Part shown: piece by piece, positions 26,694-37,238 of the stretch | Layout: every line of letters starts with the position of its first letter | Numbering within the stretch: the first letter of the stretch is position 1 | Assembly: GCA_005765155.1 (NCBI GenBank) | Contig: VCCP01000001.1 | Coordinates: forward strand, 5,642,001-5,706,000 | DNA length: 64,000 nucleotides | Direction: 5' to 3' | From: Zelopaecilomyces penicillatus | Taxonomy: Eukaryota; Ascomycota; Sordariomycetes; Hypocreales; Pseudodiploosporaceae | The notes under the pieces: generated by a model | What the model saw: only the letters and a program-made list of their open reading frames with translations | The model's database searches: none | Told to the model about the DNA's origin: nothing | Program-made: the position numbers and the translations under genes

Positions 26694-29236
26694 ATGGGAA
26701 TTCACCCACAGGGGCCTGAGGCGCCTTTCACCTGGCCGGGCTCGGAGTCGAATGACGGACACGGACAGAGCTCGCACACATCAATCTACAGGCTTGTGCC
26801 GAGCATGCAAAGCTACCGCAACAACCTCACGGCTCTTTCCCAGGCTTACAACGTACGTTTGCATGCGGAAAGAGACATCACGATTAGTTGAATGCTGCTG
26901 ATGAGGTTTGTCTCAGCTATACTTCGTCGCATATCAAGGACAAATATTCGTATACGTTCCCCGGAGTGTTCCAAAACAGAGGATCCCCAAACACCCAGAC
27001 GTCCAATTGAACCCTGGGCCGAGTAAGGTTTCGGATTATATTGGAGGGTGTGCCGACCGACTTACACCACATACTATTAACCATGTTCTTACCGGGTTCT
27101 TGGGGAAGGAGGAAGTTCTCGTAGCGTGCTTTGACGATGGAGACGTCATTGCGTACTACGTCAAAGACATTGCCGACTACATTTCTAGCACCACCGATTT
27201 GTTGCCTACTAAGCCTGCCAGCCGCAAACGAAATCATGTGACAGGCTGTGAAATTCCGCCGAGATTATTCTTCCATGAAAATGTCGGTAATTCGGCTTGG
27301 GGACTGGCTGTCCATCGACAGTCACGATTGATCGCGGTAAGCTCGAATCGTTGCGAGGTTGTCGTTTTCGCATTCGCTCTCGCTGCCTGTCAGAGGCAGC
27401 GACAAGATGCCAGGAAACCATGCGAGGGCTGCGAGGGCTGTGACAGCTCCGAGTTGGGCATTCGACGGCGCGCATGGAACTGGCGAATCGTGGTGGCGCT
27501 TGGGCAGCACGCCTCTAATGTCCCCAATGTGTCCTTTATGGATGACGACAACGGACAGGCCGAGAAGATTTGCGCTGTGGATATCAAGGGCGCCATCTGG
27601 CTAGCAGATATTTGGAAGACACTGCAACCCGTGACTCGCATTCCGCCATCTACTTACCCAGCCTTTCAAAGCGAAGAGTACTGGCCCGCTGCGTCCAGGT
27701 GAGTAATCAGCGGTAGACTGGGAATTGAAACATCAAAATTTTTGGCTAATACTTGAAATCTTGGTTACTTATAGGGGATGGGGAGTTCTTGCGTTGGCGG
27801 AAGAAAACTTTATGCAAGTTGACACAGTAGAAGAGATGCTCGGAGTCCAGGAAACTTCACTGGAGTTTGTACATCCAAGCTTCGGATGTTCACAGCACAT
27901 GTTGAACATACAAGAGTGCATGAAGGGCATGCCAGAAAACCCGTGCAATACTCCACCTGCCAGAATTGGAGGTGGCCCATTTAATCCTCAAATATTAAAC
28001 GGCCCACAGAATGGGCCGCTGCACATTTTACTGGGCACTCTGAATGCCAATAATATGCCGGTCGGTGGTGTTGATGATAGTGGGGACGAATTCGACGATT
28101 CAGAGGAAGAGAGTGAGGATCCAGGCGAGGAGGATGAGTCTGAGGAAGGGTCAGCAGAAGAAGATGGGATGGAAGAGGAAGAGGAAGAAGAAGAAGAAGA
28201 CGAGGAGGAGGAGGATGAAGAAGAAGATGGTGATGATGGGGAAGCCGAGGAAGAAGCTCCAGCTAACCAAAACGTTGCCATGATTCTGTTTCCACCCCAG
28301 AACACCAACATTCCACCCTCTCAGGCACTTCAAGACCTTGATGACACACTTGTTGAGCTTATCTATGCCGTTGAAGGGTTCCAAGAAGTTCTTTCTGCAC
28401 CAGCAACACCAATTTCGGGTTTAAGTCAGGGCCGACGGGTTATGGGTAGCGCCCCATCAATCGAAAATGGACAGAACATTGAGAACCTCATATCTTCACG
28501 GATCTTGTTTGGTGCATCAACACCAAGACTTCCCCCGGTTCGTCTAGACATGGCATTCTTCCCACATAATGGCCGGATACAGACGATACCTCGACGAACA
28601 CGCCACCTTGTAGGATTTTTGCAGCGATCGCTGGAATACAACAGTAATAAAGCGAACTGCCATGGCGATAAAAAGCTGGGCCAAACGTCATCTCGGTATC
28701 GGTTTCTTCGTGCATACGAAAAGGACCTGGAACTCAGAAGTCTTCAAGATGAGAGTGACCTGGGGCCGAGACAACGGGAAATGGGCATCATATGCCCGTA
28801 TGCACTGACGCTCGGTGGATTCTCAGAACGGACCATCAGACCCTATTTTCGGGCTACAAGCCGCTTAAGTTTTATAGCACATATCCCGGAGCTATCGTTG
28901 GTGGTTGTGGGTTCGCCGATTGGACGGGTCTTGCTGCTGACCCCTACCAAACTTCGGTCACGGATTGAGAAGTGTTCGGGGTTTATGGAACATGGCTTCC
29001 GAGTAGAATGTGTTCTTCCGAGACGTGCGGATGAACAGATTTATAGGACGGTGAAACGGCCGTTGCATGGAATGGCCATTGGGCCGGTTCAAGATGAAAA
29101 CATGATGGGGAGTAGGACAACTAATATGGCATCGGCGCCAAGACGGTACAGACTGATGCTGCATTATCGGACTCACGATATCTTGACGTACGAGATTACG
29201 CGGGAGAATGAGACTAGGAAGCTGTGCATCTTTTGA
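26694..29236 (+). CDS. CRT10: CRT10 family protein (ribonucleotide reductase transcription regulator homologue)
   Basis: Three exons (26694-26852, 26917-27698, 27775-29236) encode 800 residues; the introns start GTACGT and GTGAGT and end CTCAG and TATAG. Conserved CRT10-family stretches appear in order. First come SYRNNLTALSQAYN-LYFVAYQ across the first intron and then VYVP. Next are YIGG..HTINHVLTGFLG, EVLVACFDDGDVIAYY, FFHENVGNSAWGLAVH and LIAVSSNRCEVVVFAFAL. SRGWGVLALAEENFMQVD follows across the second intron. In the C-terminal half are the blocks LSFIAHIPELSLVVVGSP and GRVLLLTPTK. The repeats look WD40-like, consistent with a propeller scaffold. Residues about 413-473 form a nearly pure Asp/Glu stretch inserted between propeller parts. 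In budding yeast, Crt10 affects RNR2/RNR3 expression and dNTP supply; conservation of that role here is inference. ATG 26694 is the first ATG after an in-frame stop. Confidence 0.87.
28080..28255 (+). repeat. GA-rich purine tract encoding the CRT10 acidic insert
   Basis: Purine-rich GAA/GAG/GAT codons encode a run of about 60 residues that are mostly Glu and Asp, inside the CRT10 homologue. It behaves as a coding microsatellite and probably forms a disordered acidic linker. Confidence 0.85.
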
Positions 29237-32200
29237 AGGGGGCGTTTTTTTTCCGATGTTACATTTGCTATACTTTTGACAAGGGGCAAGCGGGTGTTCG
29301 GGAGTTTTACTGCAGTGATGAGACACAGTTGTTCTATCTAGCTTGATGAGATGGATTCGAAGCCGGCAGGGTCAAGCGGATATTAGGAGTAGGGTGTGTG
29401 TATATATCCTTTGACGTCATTGTACAGTGAAGCAGCACAAAGCAGCGCATGTGTACGATGACCATACGTGCATAGGTGTTATATGTGCGAAGCCTGCAAT
29501 GTTTCGTGAGAAGGGCTGGTTGGTAGCGAGCGGCATTGATACTTGGAGTTCTTTTCTGTAGCTTGAGTTAATCAATAAATCAATTCAATAAACTCATGAA
29601 TGTATCCATTCTCAGTCTAGGTATTTGAGAGGAGGAATAAGTTCCAGTCTTTCCCAACTGTCTACACATGGCATCGGACAAGGCCAGGAACATAATTGAG
29701 TGGGGCAGACAGAACCTGGTGGCGGAGAACGGGTGCTCCACAAATCACCAAATCGGGGTTTCCAAGACGTAACGAGCAAGCTGGATGCTCATTGGCCCAT
29801 AGCCTTCTGATAAGGCTGGAACCAAGCCGCCTAGCTAGAGGATTATCATTCATTATCATGTCGGAAACATGTCAGGAGTACAGATGAGTACCAGACAGCG
29901 GAAAACACTAGACTAAAAAAAATGAAAGCCACCTGGGTTTCCCTTGTTTTTTCTGGAGATTAGGGCGATCAGCTACGAGTTTTTCCCGGGTTGATGGCAA
30001 AGTGCGGCTATCGCAACCCCACAAGCTGGAGCTGTAGTAATACATACACTACTTAACACATGATATCTCTAGGTCATTATATGGATGCAGATGGATGAAA
30101 AACGCCCTCGCCCCCCATCCCCTAGAAACATGGGAGCCCTGAGGCGGAGAAATTTTTGGGCTTGCCATTATTGAAGGATAATAGGATTAACTTGGCGGTG
30201 AGACTAGTGTTAGGGGTGACATTCATTGGCCATGACCTTGATTGTTATATTGATTTTATTTTTTTCCTTTTATAGCAGGTCCTTATCACTCATGATGAGA
30301 GGAGCAACAGTGGCTTGTTCAAATTCAAACGCTCCAATTATGGAATGAGGAATCAAACAATAGCACATGCTATTTACTGCTTTGTAAGTGTCTTGCAAAA
30401 AGCCTTCAAGGCTACATCAGCGTCATAAAAATATGGATTGCAAATGCCGTTCGGCCCGGAAAAAGCAACGGCGGGCCGGTTCAACATGTGGCAGAGACAG
30501 CTTGTTGGAGGGCTATCAAACCAAAGTGAGACTTAGCATAACTGTGGGTGCAGCTCGGTTAGTTACCTACTGTCTCGCTGCTGTAGTGACGAGGGAGTAC
30601 TAGATAATAGTGCAGAAAACACAGGGCCATAGTTGTCTCTACTTTTGACTACCTGTCTTCCATCAAGTAATGCGATTTGGTTCAACACTGAGGTGGTGAT
30701 AAAATGACGGAAACGTTTCTTGCAGGCTTAGGATTTGGTAAGAGATATGAGCCGGGGAAACGCGGGGAGGTGTTACCAGAGTGGAGAAGAACAAATGGAG
30801 CGGCGCGGGGGCAGAAGAGGGAGAACGCAGGGCCAGCTTTTCTGATTTGCCGCATACAATGGAACATGGGGAGAATGGTAAAGAGAGCAAGAAAGACAGA
30901 GAGGTAGGTAGAAGCAGGGGAGGGGGGGGATGAGTGCAAGAAGTTTGACGGAATGAGTCCCAGAACCGGATAACAACCAGGAAAATTATGCCTGTAAGGG
31001 AAAAGAAAGCCGGAGGGCTCCCATTGGAGGTCTCAGGAAGACATCCGATTGATTAACAAAGATGCTGTGTATTCCCTCCCAGTTCAGACCGCCAGCATGT
31101 TTCTATCACGAGTCAGCAAAAGCCCCCCTCCCAGACTGGACTATGCCGGCCACCGACCGCCAGCACTGCCCGATTGAGGCGGGCTAAAAGTTGAATCGAT
31201 GAGTGAACGAAGTGAATAACGGATAGACCGACAGGCCGAGTGTGACGGTTTTCGTTGCCATCGTCGTCGCTAACTGGTCGCCGTCTCTCACAAAACGTCT
31301 GCATTGGTCTCGCGCCTATGGCGCTTCGTCCGCCTCATCCTCGTTCATCCCCCTTTGCCTTTTTTCTTTGGTTTCGGTATGGCCCGTTCCTCGTTGCATT
31401 TTGGCCGCGTTCTCGTGCCTTGAAGTAGACAAGAGCCGGATACGGGCCGCTGGGACACCAAGAGACAAAGTCATCCATAGCATTTTTTATTTATGGGTAC
31501 GTCTCATGCGCAGCTTGCCTGGAATCTCCACGAGTAAGTGAGTTAATACCAGTCCGTTCCGGGAACCGGGGGCACGGCTAGCAGGCTTTCGTTGGCCATG
31601 GTCTGCCACCAATCATGGTGGTCCGGAAGGTTTCCACCCTTATCAGAGTCGATTTTTGTACAGTGCAGGCCATGGGTAGGTAGTTACTCCACGTCTGACG
31701 TGATGGACGAGTTGACGTCGTGTGTCTATTTGCATTCGGCGCTCTTTGTGCCAGTGTTTGGTCTTGCTTCAATCATCACACTATCAAGGGCCCTCCATGA
31801 TGAGGAGGCAATTGAACGCTGTTGGCTCGAAAGTGCCAGCTGAAAGCTTTGCCAAGTGTGTTGATGATCACGCGGGAGATCCTGCAGTGGTTAGAACTTG
31901 GGGGGACAACGTTATCATCTCAATCTGCAATCTCACATCCACAATCTGCCACAAGCCACCGCCCCCATCAGCCACAACACCCCTGATCTTACAGAGCTTT
32001 CGGCCCCGTGATTGGATGCTTCCACTCTGGATCTGTAATGGTCTATCTCTCCTCCTCTGTCAGTTTGGCTCCCCGGCTCCATCCGATTCAGACGCTAGAC
32101 ACCACACACCACCCACACACACTCATCGCTATCACACCAAATGTCTAACATGAAGCGACCCCAATAAAACCTCTATCAAGAGACAGACTGTCAGCTAAAC

Positions 32201-33072
32201 AGTTACGACGGATGCATCACACATTGATCCATTCACCACGTTCCGGGCTCGGCGCCAAGAGCCCGTTCAAGAAGTATCCAGAATTACTCGCGGCTGGCCT
32301 GCATCAGCCGCCGTAAGCAAAAGCTGCAAAAACAGTTTGCTGTCCATTCAAGCCCTCGATTCTTTGCCTTCCGCTCTTCCCAGCCGGCTGGTCGGGGGCT
32401 ACAGCGGCGGCGCAGCCAAGGGCAAGGAAATCGGGCAAGGGGGGTGGGTGGTATTATTGGCCAGCGCGGGATTGGACAAGCGACCACGATAAGGCTTTGT
32501 AATGTTGGCTCACTAATAAATTACTGAGCTTCTAACCGTTCCCACCAGCAGTTCTGCCCAGGCAGGAAAGGCTTTGCCAAGGAAATTCGCCCCCATCGAC
32601 CACGTTGCCGTCAGCCAAAGGACCGAGTGATGGCAACGGAAACAGATTCAGAAGCATGACTGACAAGCAGCAGCCGTAATTAGGCAAAGAAGAAGAAGAA
32701 GAAGGAGAAGAAGACGGAGCAGCAAACGCAGCATCCCTAAAATAGGACTGTGCGTTTGGTGTCTGCGATACGAGCGCACGGTACAGCAGACACAGCCAAA
32801 GGGTGTCACTCGCCGCCTACTGGAAACGGTCTGTATCCGGATCTTGAAAGATTTCAAATTTTGGTCATTGGTGCACACAAGCCAGCAGGCTCGTGGCATT
32901 GCCGTCGAATCGTTGTGGATTGTGGATGACGGACAGACAGACAGACGGCTCGCTCGCTCGCCTTCTCTCCATCTCTGTTCAGCCACACGCAACCCCCAAG
33001 TCGGTACCACAATCTCAGCCGTCGTGGTTGGGGGCGTGGGACAAGTCTGAAAATAGATCAGGCGCCTGATTG

Positions 33073-33095
33073 AAAAAAAAAAAAAAAAAAAAAAA
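33073..33095. repeat. Poly(A) tract, 23 nt
   Basis: An uninterrupted A run lies in the region upstream of the ammonium permease gene. Confidence 0.9.
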
Positions 33096-33238
33096 GTGTG
33101 AACATTATTCAACCCAAAGCAAAACCCAAATTGGTACAAGACTTGTCAATTGGGACAGTAGGAGAGCAAATGACTGAACAACATGGCGATTGCTTTTTGT
33201 TTTGGGGCGCGCAGGTAAGTCCAACATAATAATCGCCA

Positions 33239-33264
33239 TCTTCATCTTCATCTTCATCTTCATG
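33239..33264. repeat. CTTCAT hexanucleotide repeat
   Basis: Four tandem CTTCAT units lie in pyrimidine-rich upstream DNA. Confidence 0.9.
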
Positions 33265-33937
33265 CTTCCCCAGCATCGTCAACACCACCCCACATGTGCA
33301 TCATCGCATCTCCAACTGTAATCGTCATTTGGGTTCCCCACCAAACCAAAACAGACCACCCCACGTCCCCCCGTCCCATCTCATCCCATCCCCATCTTAT
33401 CCATGATCAAAATCCAGGCACCCAGAAACCATAAACATAACCATAACCATAAACCGTAGCCATGGTCGCAAGCCGGAACGGGAAAGGAAAACATGCATTA
33501 TCAAGTCGGAAATCGGCTGGCCTGCCCCATCACGAGAAACACGTTTTGCACCTGTCCAGCACCATGGAATGACCGAAATGGGCCATCAACGCACCCCCCC
33601 CTTGGCTCATATTTTCTCTTTGACCACTCCCAAACCCCCACACCCCCCGTCCCATTTCCTCCCGGCTTAGCCCTATCTACAGAAACTACCCGTATCTCTC
33701 TCTCCCTCTCTCAACTCCGGTTCGAACCCATCTAACTTATCTGAGCCATATCTCGCCGTTCTGGGTCCTGTGTCGTGTGGCCTTGCTGCTCTGCACCCCA
33801 ATCTTGTCTCCACCCTGGCCTGCACTCCGCCGGTACCGCCGCCACCAGGAGCCCACGCTATCAGGCAGGCTGGCTGTGGCTTTCTGTACCTGGACTTGAT
33901 TGACTCTTGACACACAGCCGACACTCAAAACATCTGC

Positions 33938-33966
33938 CTATCTCTATCTGCCCTATCTATCTATCA
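33938..33966. promoter_or_regulatory. Cluster of five GATA-factor (HGATAR) sites upstream of the ammonium permease
   Basis: Five copies of YTATCD (reverse complement of HGATAR) lie within 29 bases at 33938, 33944, 33953, 33957 and 33961, about 770 bases upstream of the permease ATG. Further single copies lie at 33672 and about 33737. HGATAR is the core target of the nitrogen GATA activators (AreA/Nit2), which are known to activate ammonium permease genes under nitrogen limitation. Occupancy is inferred; the sequence is also a short TCTA-type repeat. Confidence 0.6.
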
Positions 33967-34552
33967 ATCAAAGGCTCACACATGCTTGTGTTTTCGCGCT
34001 ATCCCAGCAGCACCCCCCTCCCCCCTTCGGAGGCTCACTACCCGTACATTTGTACTGTACAATGGCTAGGGCAAACCAGGCGCGCACACCCACGCTCTCC
34101 GGAAAGTCCCTAGACTTCCCTTTCGGCGGTTTTCCATGTGAAGCGTGAGCGTGAGCATGAGGGTGAGGGTGAGCGAGGCGCCGCCCAGCCCCCCGGACGA
34201 ACCCCCAGCCAGGAGATACGTTGTGTACAATCCGGAATCCTCTTGTCATGTCCTCTGCCAGTGATCTACACCCCGGGAGTCTTATCTATGCACCGGCCAC
34301 TCGGACTGGCTGGCCTGGCCTGACCTGGAGCCGGGCTTGAGCTAATCATGGAGCTCGGCTGTGGTAGAATGTTGCAGTATGAACATTGTTTGTACGAGTA
34401 CATCATTTCCATCCCATGCCTATCATCATAGGAAACAGCAGGTCCCTACGTGGTGTCTCTTTATATACATCTCGTTGGATCGCCGTTATCTCTGACCCCT
34501 TCCCTTCCATTTTCTCTCCGCTCATCTCTTTCTCCTCTCATCCCATCATAAT

Positions 34553-34577
34553 CGCCATCATCATCATCATCATCATC
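34553..34577. repeat. CAT trinucleotide repeat
   Basis: About eight CAT units lie in the pyrimidine-rich leader region about 155 bases before the permease start codon. Confidence 0.85.
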
Positions 34578-34731
34578 TAACCACTGTCTCCTTTTTCTCC
34601 CATCTTACCGTAGAGTGCTGGGAAGTCAGAAACCTCCTGCGCTTCAGGGGCCCGACACCTGTGTTTCTCGTGCTGCAACCCGGACCGTCGGCCTTCCTTA
34701 TATCGAAGTTCAGCATCGTCGACCGCCCGCA

Positions 34732-36491
34732 ATGTCTTATTCTCATATCGGTGCTCCCACCGTCTTCAATAGTACTGATGAGTCTCTTGGAGGCGATTCT
34801 AGTAAGTTTTGCAATTACCTACCAGTTCCCCAAAGTGCCTTTTCGTCCCAAATTTTCTCAGGGCTCGCACAGAAACTAACAAAACGTTCTCCCTTTTTTT
34901 AGCCAAAGAAAATCTGAATCAATGGTACCAAGCCGGAGACCAGGCCTTCATCCTGGTCAGCGCCTGTTTGGTGCTTCTCATGGTTCCCGGTATCGCCTTC
35001 CTCTATTCTGGTCTTGCACGTCGAAAGTCCGCTCTATCTATGCTTTGGGTCGTCATGATGTCCTTCAGCGTTGTTGTCTTCCAATGGTATTTCTGGGGCT
35101 TTTCTCTCGCCTTTAGTGTTTCATCCGGTAATCCCTACATCGGTGACCTCACTCATTTCGGTCTTCGCAAGGTCTGGGCAACCCCATCTGTGGGATCACC
35201 TCTCATCCCTGCTCTGCTTTATTCGTTCTACCAGATGATGTTCTGTGCTGTCACTGCCGCCCTTACTGTCGGAGCCGTCGCCGAGCGAGGCCGTGTCATC
35301 CCGGGCATGGTCTTCACCTTCTTTTGGGCCACACTCGTCTACTGCCCTCTGGCCTATTGGGTCTGGAATTCCAACGGATGGTGTTTCAAACACGGCGTTC
35401 TCGACTACGCCGGCGGTGTCCCTGTCGAAATCGGTTCTGGCATGTCCGCCCTCGCATACTCCTGGGTCCTTGGCCGACGAAACGAGAAGATGATGATGAA
35501 CTTCCGTCCCCATAACATCTCCCTCATCACGCTCGGTACCATTTTGCTCTGGTTTGGATGGCTCGGATTCAATGGAGGCTCAGCCTTTGGTGCCAATCTT
35601 CGTGCCGTTATGGCCTGCTGGAACTCCTGCTTGACCGCTATGTTTGCCGCAATGACTTGGTGTCTTCTTGATTTCCGCCTTGCCAAGAAATGGTCTATGG
35701 TTGGCTGGTGCTCCGGTACCATTTCCGGCCTCGTCGCAGCCACGCCAGCCTCCGGTTTTATCGATCCTTGGGCCAGCATTATCCTCGGTGTGGTTGCGGG
35801 TGTTGCTTGCAACTTTGGCACTAAGAGTGAGTTGCTCCCTCCCTTTTTTGCTTCCAATCTGGCAAAAGACAGCATGAAATGAAACTAACAACCCTCTGCA
35901 GTCAAGTTCCTCATCCGGATCGACGACTCACTCGACGTCTTCGCTGAACACGGCATCGGCGGCATTGTCGGCCTTCTATTCAACGCATTCTTTGCAACCG
36001 GCAAGGTCATCGGTCTTGACGGCGTCAACACCGGTGCCCTTGGCGGATTTCTTGATGGAAACTACGCTTCCATAGGCTGGCAGATTGCTGCCATTGTTGC
36101 CTCATCCACATATGCCTTTGTTGTGTCTGCCATCATCGCCAAAATCATCGACGTCATCCCCGGCCTCAAGCTGCGAGCTTCGGAAGAGGCTGAGCTCCTC
36201 GGCATGGATGATGATCAGCACGGAGAGTTTTCATATGACTACGTCGAGGTCCGCCGAGATTTCTTGGCTTGGAACCCCCAGCGAGATGAGCCTGTTCATG
36301 ATCATCAGATCATGATCGAGCCACAACACGGAATACATGAGCATGCCCAAATGGCTCGCTCAGCATCATGTTCAGAGACAGCCGTTGAGCTTAAAACAAC
36401 GGCTTCGTCCGTAGTAGCTGACAGGGAGAGAAAAGGCAGTGTGAGAGAAGATGGCGAGAGGGATGATGGGGAAAATCGGGTCCAAGTATAA
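34732..36491 (+). CDS. Ammonium permease, AMT/MEP family (Mep1/Mep3-like)
   Basis: Three exons (34732-34801, 34903-35826, 35902-36491) encode 527 residues; the introns are 101 and 75 nt with normal borders. This plasma-membrane transporter takes up ammonium. The sequence has the eleven-helix Mep pattern: a short outside N-terminus with sequon N13-S-T, AFLYSGLARRKSALSML in the first helices, FWATLVYCPLAYWVW, then DYAGGVPVEIGSG. Helices IRPHN..WFGWLGFNGGSAFGAN and VACNFGTK follow. After the second intron comes IRIDDSLDVFAEHGIGG. The first pore twin-His position is Glu199, as in Mep1/Mep3 types, while the second is His348. The long cytosolic tail starts with the conserved FSYDYVEVRRDFLAWNP and ends in a Ser/charged-rich segment. 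GATA sites upstream suggest nitrogen control. It is convergent with the phytase gene, with 747 bases between the stops. Confidence 0.96.
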
Positions 36492-37238
36492 GACCTAGGG
36501 ATTGACTCTTCTAGGGAAGAGTCTCGAACAGCGTTTATTTGTCTCTCTTGTTTCATATCTTGTTCAGCCATGGGGCTGTGTTTCTCAGATTGTTGAATTT
36601 CCGTCTTACCTTCTTAGGGGACACTGGACAGCGGGCGTCGGAGTAACGGTGGAAGTCTTTTGTTAGTGTAATTATACCCCCAGATCTGGAGGGTTCCGTG
36701 GCATACTATAGAATAGTTCGAGCACATAATATCCGATTTGACACAAAAACGTCTATAAGCTGCCATTTGTGTAACATGTTTGTGCCTCTGTTTGCTTATG
36801 TTATGTTTCTCTTTTCTCTGTTTTTATTGAAGATTTCGCTTAGAACCTGATGTCTTCTGCAAAAGCAAGGAGGAGTGCCATAGCAGCGGTTGGACAGAAC
36901 CCAAATAGCGGTAGTATGGCCTGATCATTTTGACCTGAATCGGTGCAACTTCGTAGCCTGCAAAGTAATTTTTAGCTATTCTTTCCATCCTCTAAATTAG
37001 TTGCTCTAGTGACGTCGAGTCAAGATGCCAACGTGGCCCGCCTTTGGCCAGCTATGTCAATTTGATTCCCCATGAATCTTTTAGTTCCAGCGCCAAATAA
37101 TAACTTTCCTCCGTGAACCAAATTCCAACTACATTACAATCTTATGAGGACAACTATCCTGGCATGTGTCGAAACAAAATGTGGCACATATAAAACGAAA
37201 TCCGGATACAGTGAAGACGCTATCCACCAAATAACGCA
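36492..37238. other. Intergenic between convergent permease and phytase genes
   Basis: These 747 bases contain the two 3' untranslated regions. It is T-rich from about 36540 to 36850. No open frame of interest and no repeat was seen. Confidence 0.6.

Larger units (their letters stand above)
29237..34731. other. Intergenic, 5.5 kb upstream of the ammonium permease
   Basis: No gene is supported. It holds simple repeats (a GAA-type stretch near 32690-32712, a 23-base A tract at 33073-33095, CTTCAT repeats at 33239-33264, CAT repeats at 34553-34577) and long pyrimidine-rich segments from about 33.2 to 34.7 kb typical of a strong fungal promoter and leader. GATA-type sites are annotated separately. 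Frames on either strand (for example 31242-31541, 32648-33139) are low-complexity and lack motifs. Confidence 0.55.

Noticed and set aside
28151..28384. Antisense Ser- or Phe-rich frames over the CRT10 acidic tract
   Set aside because: They are mirror images of the GAA/GAG repeat in the real gene.
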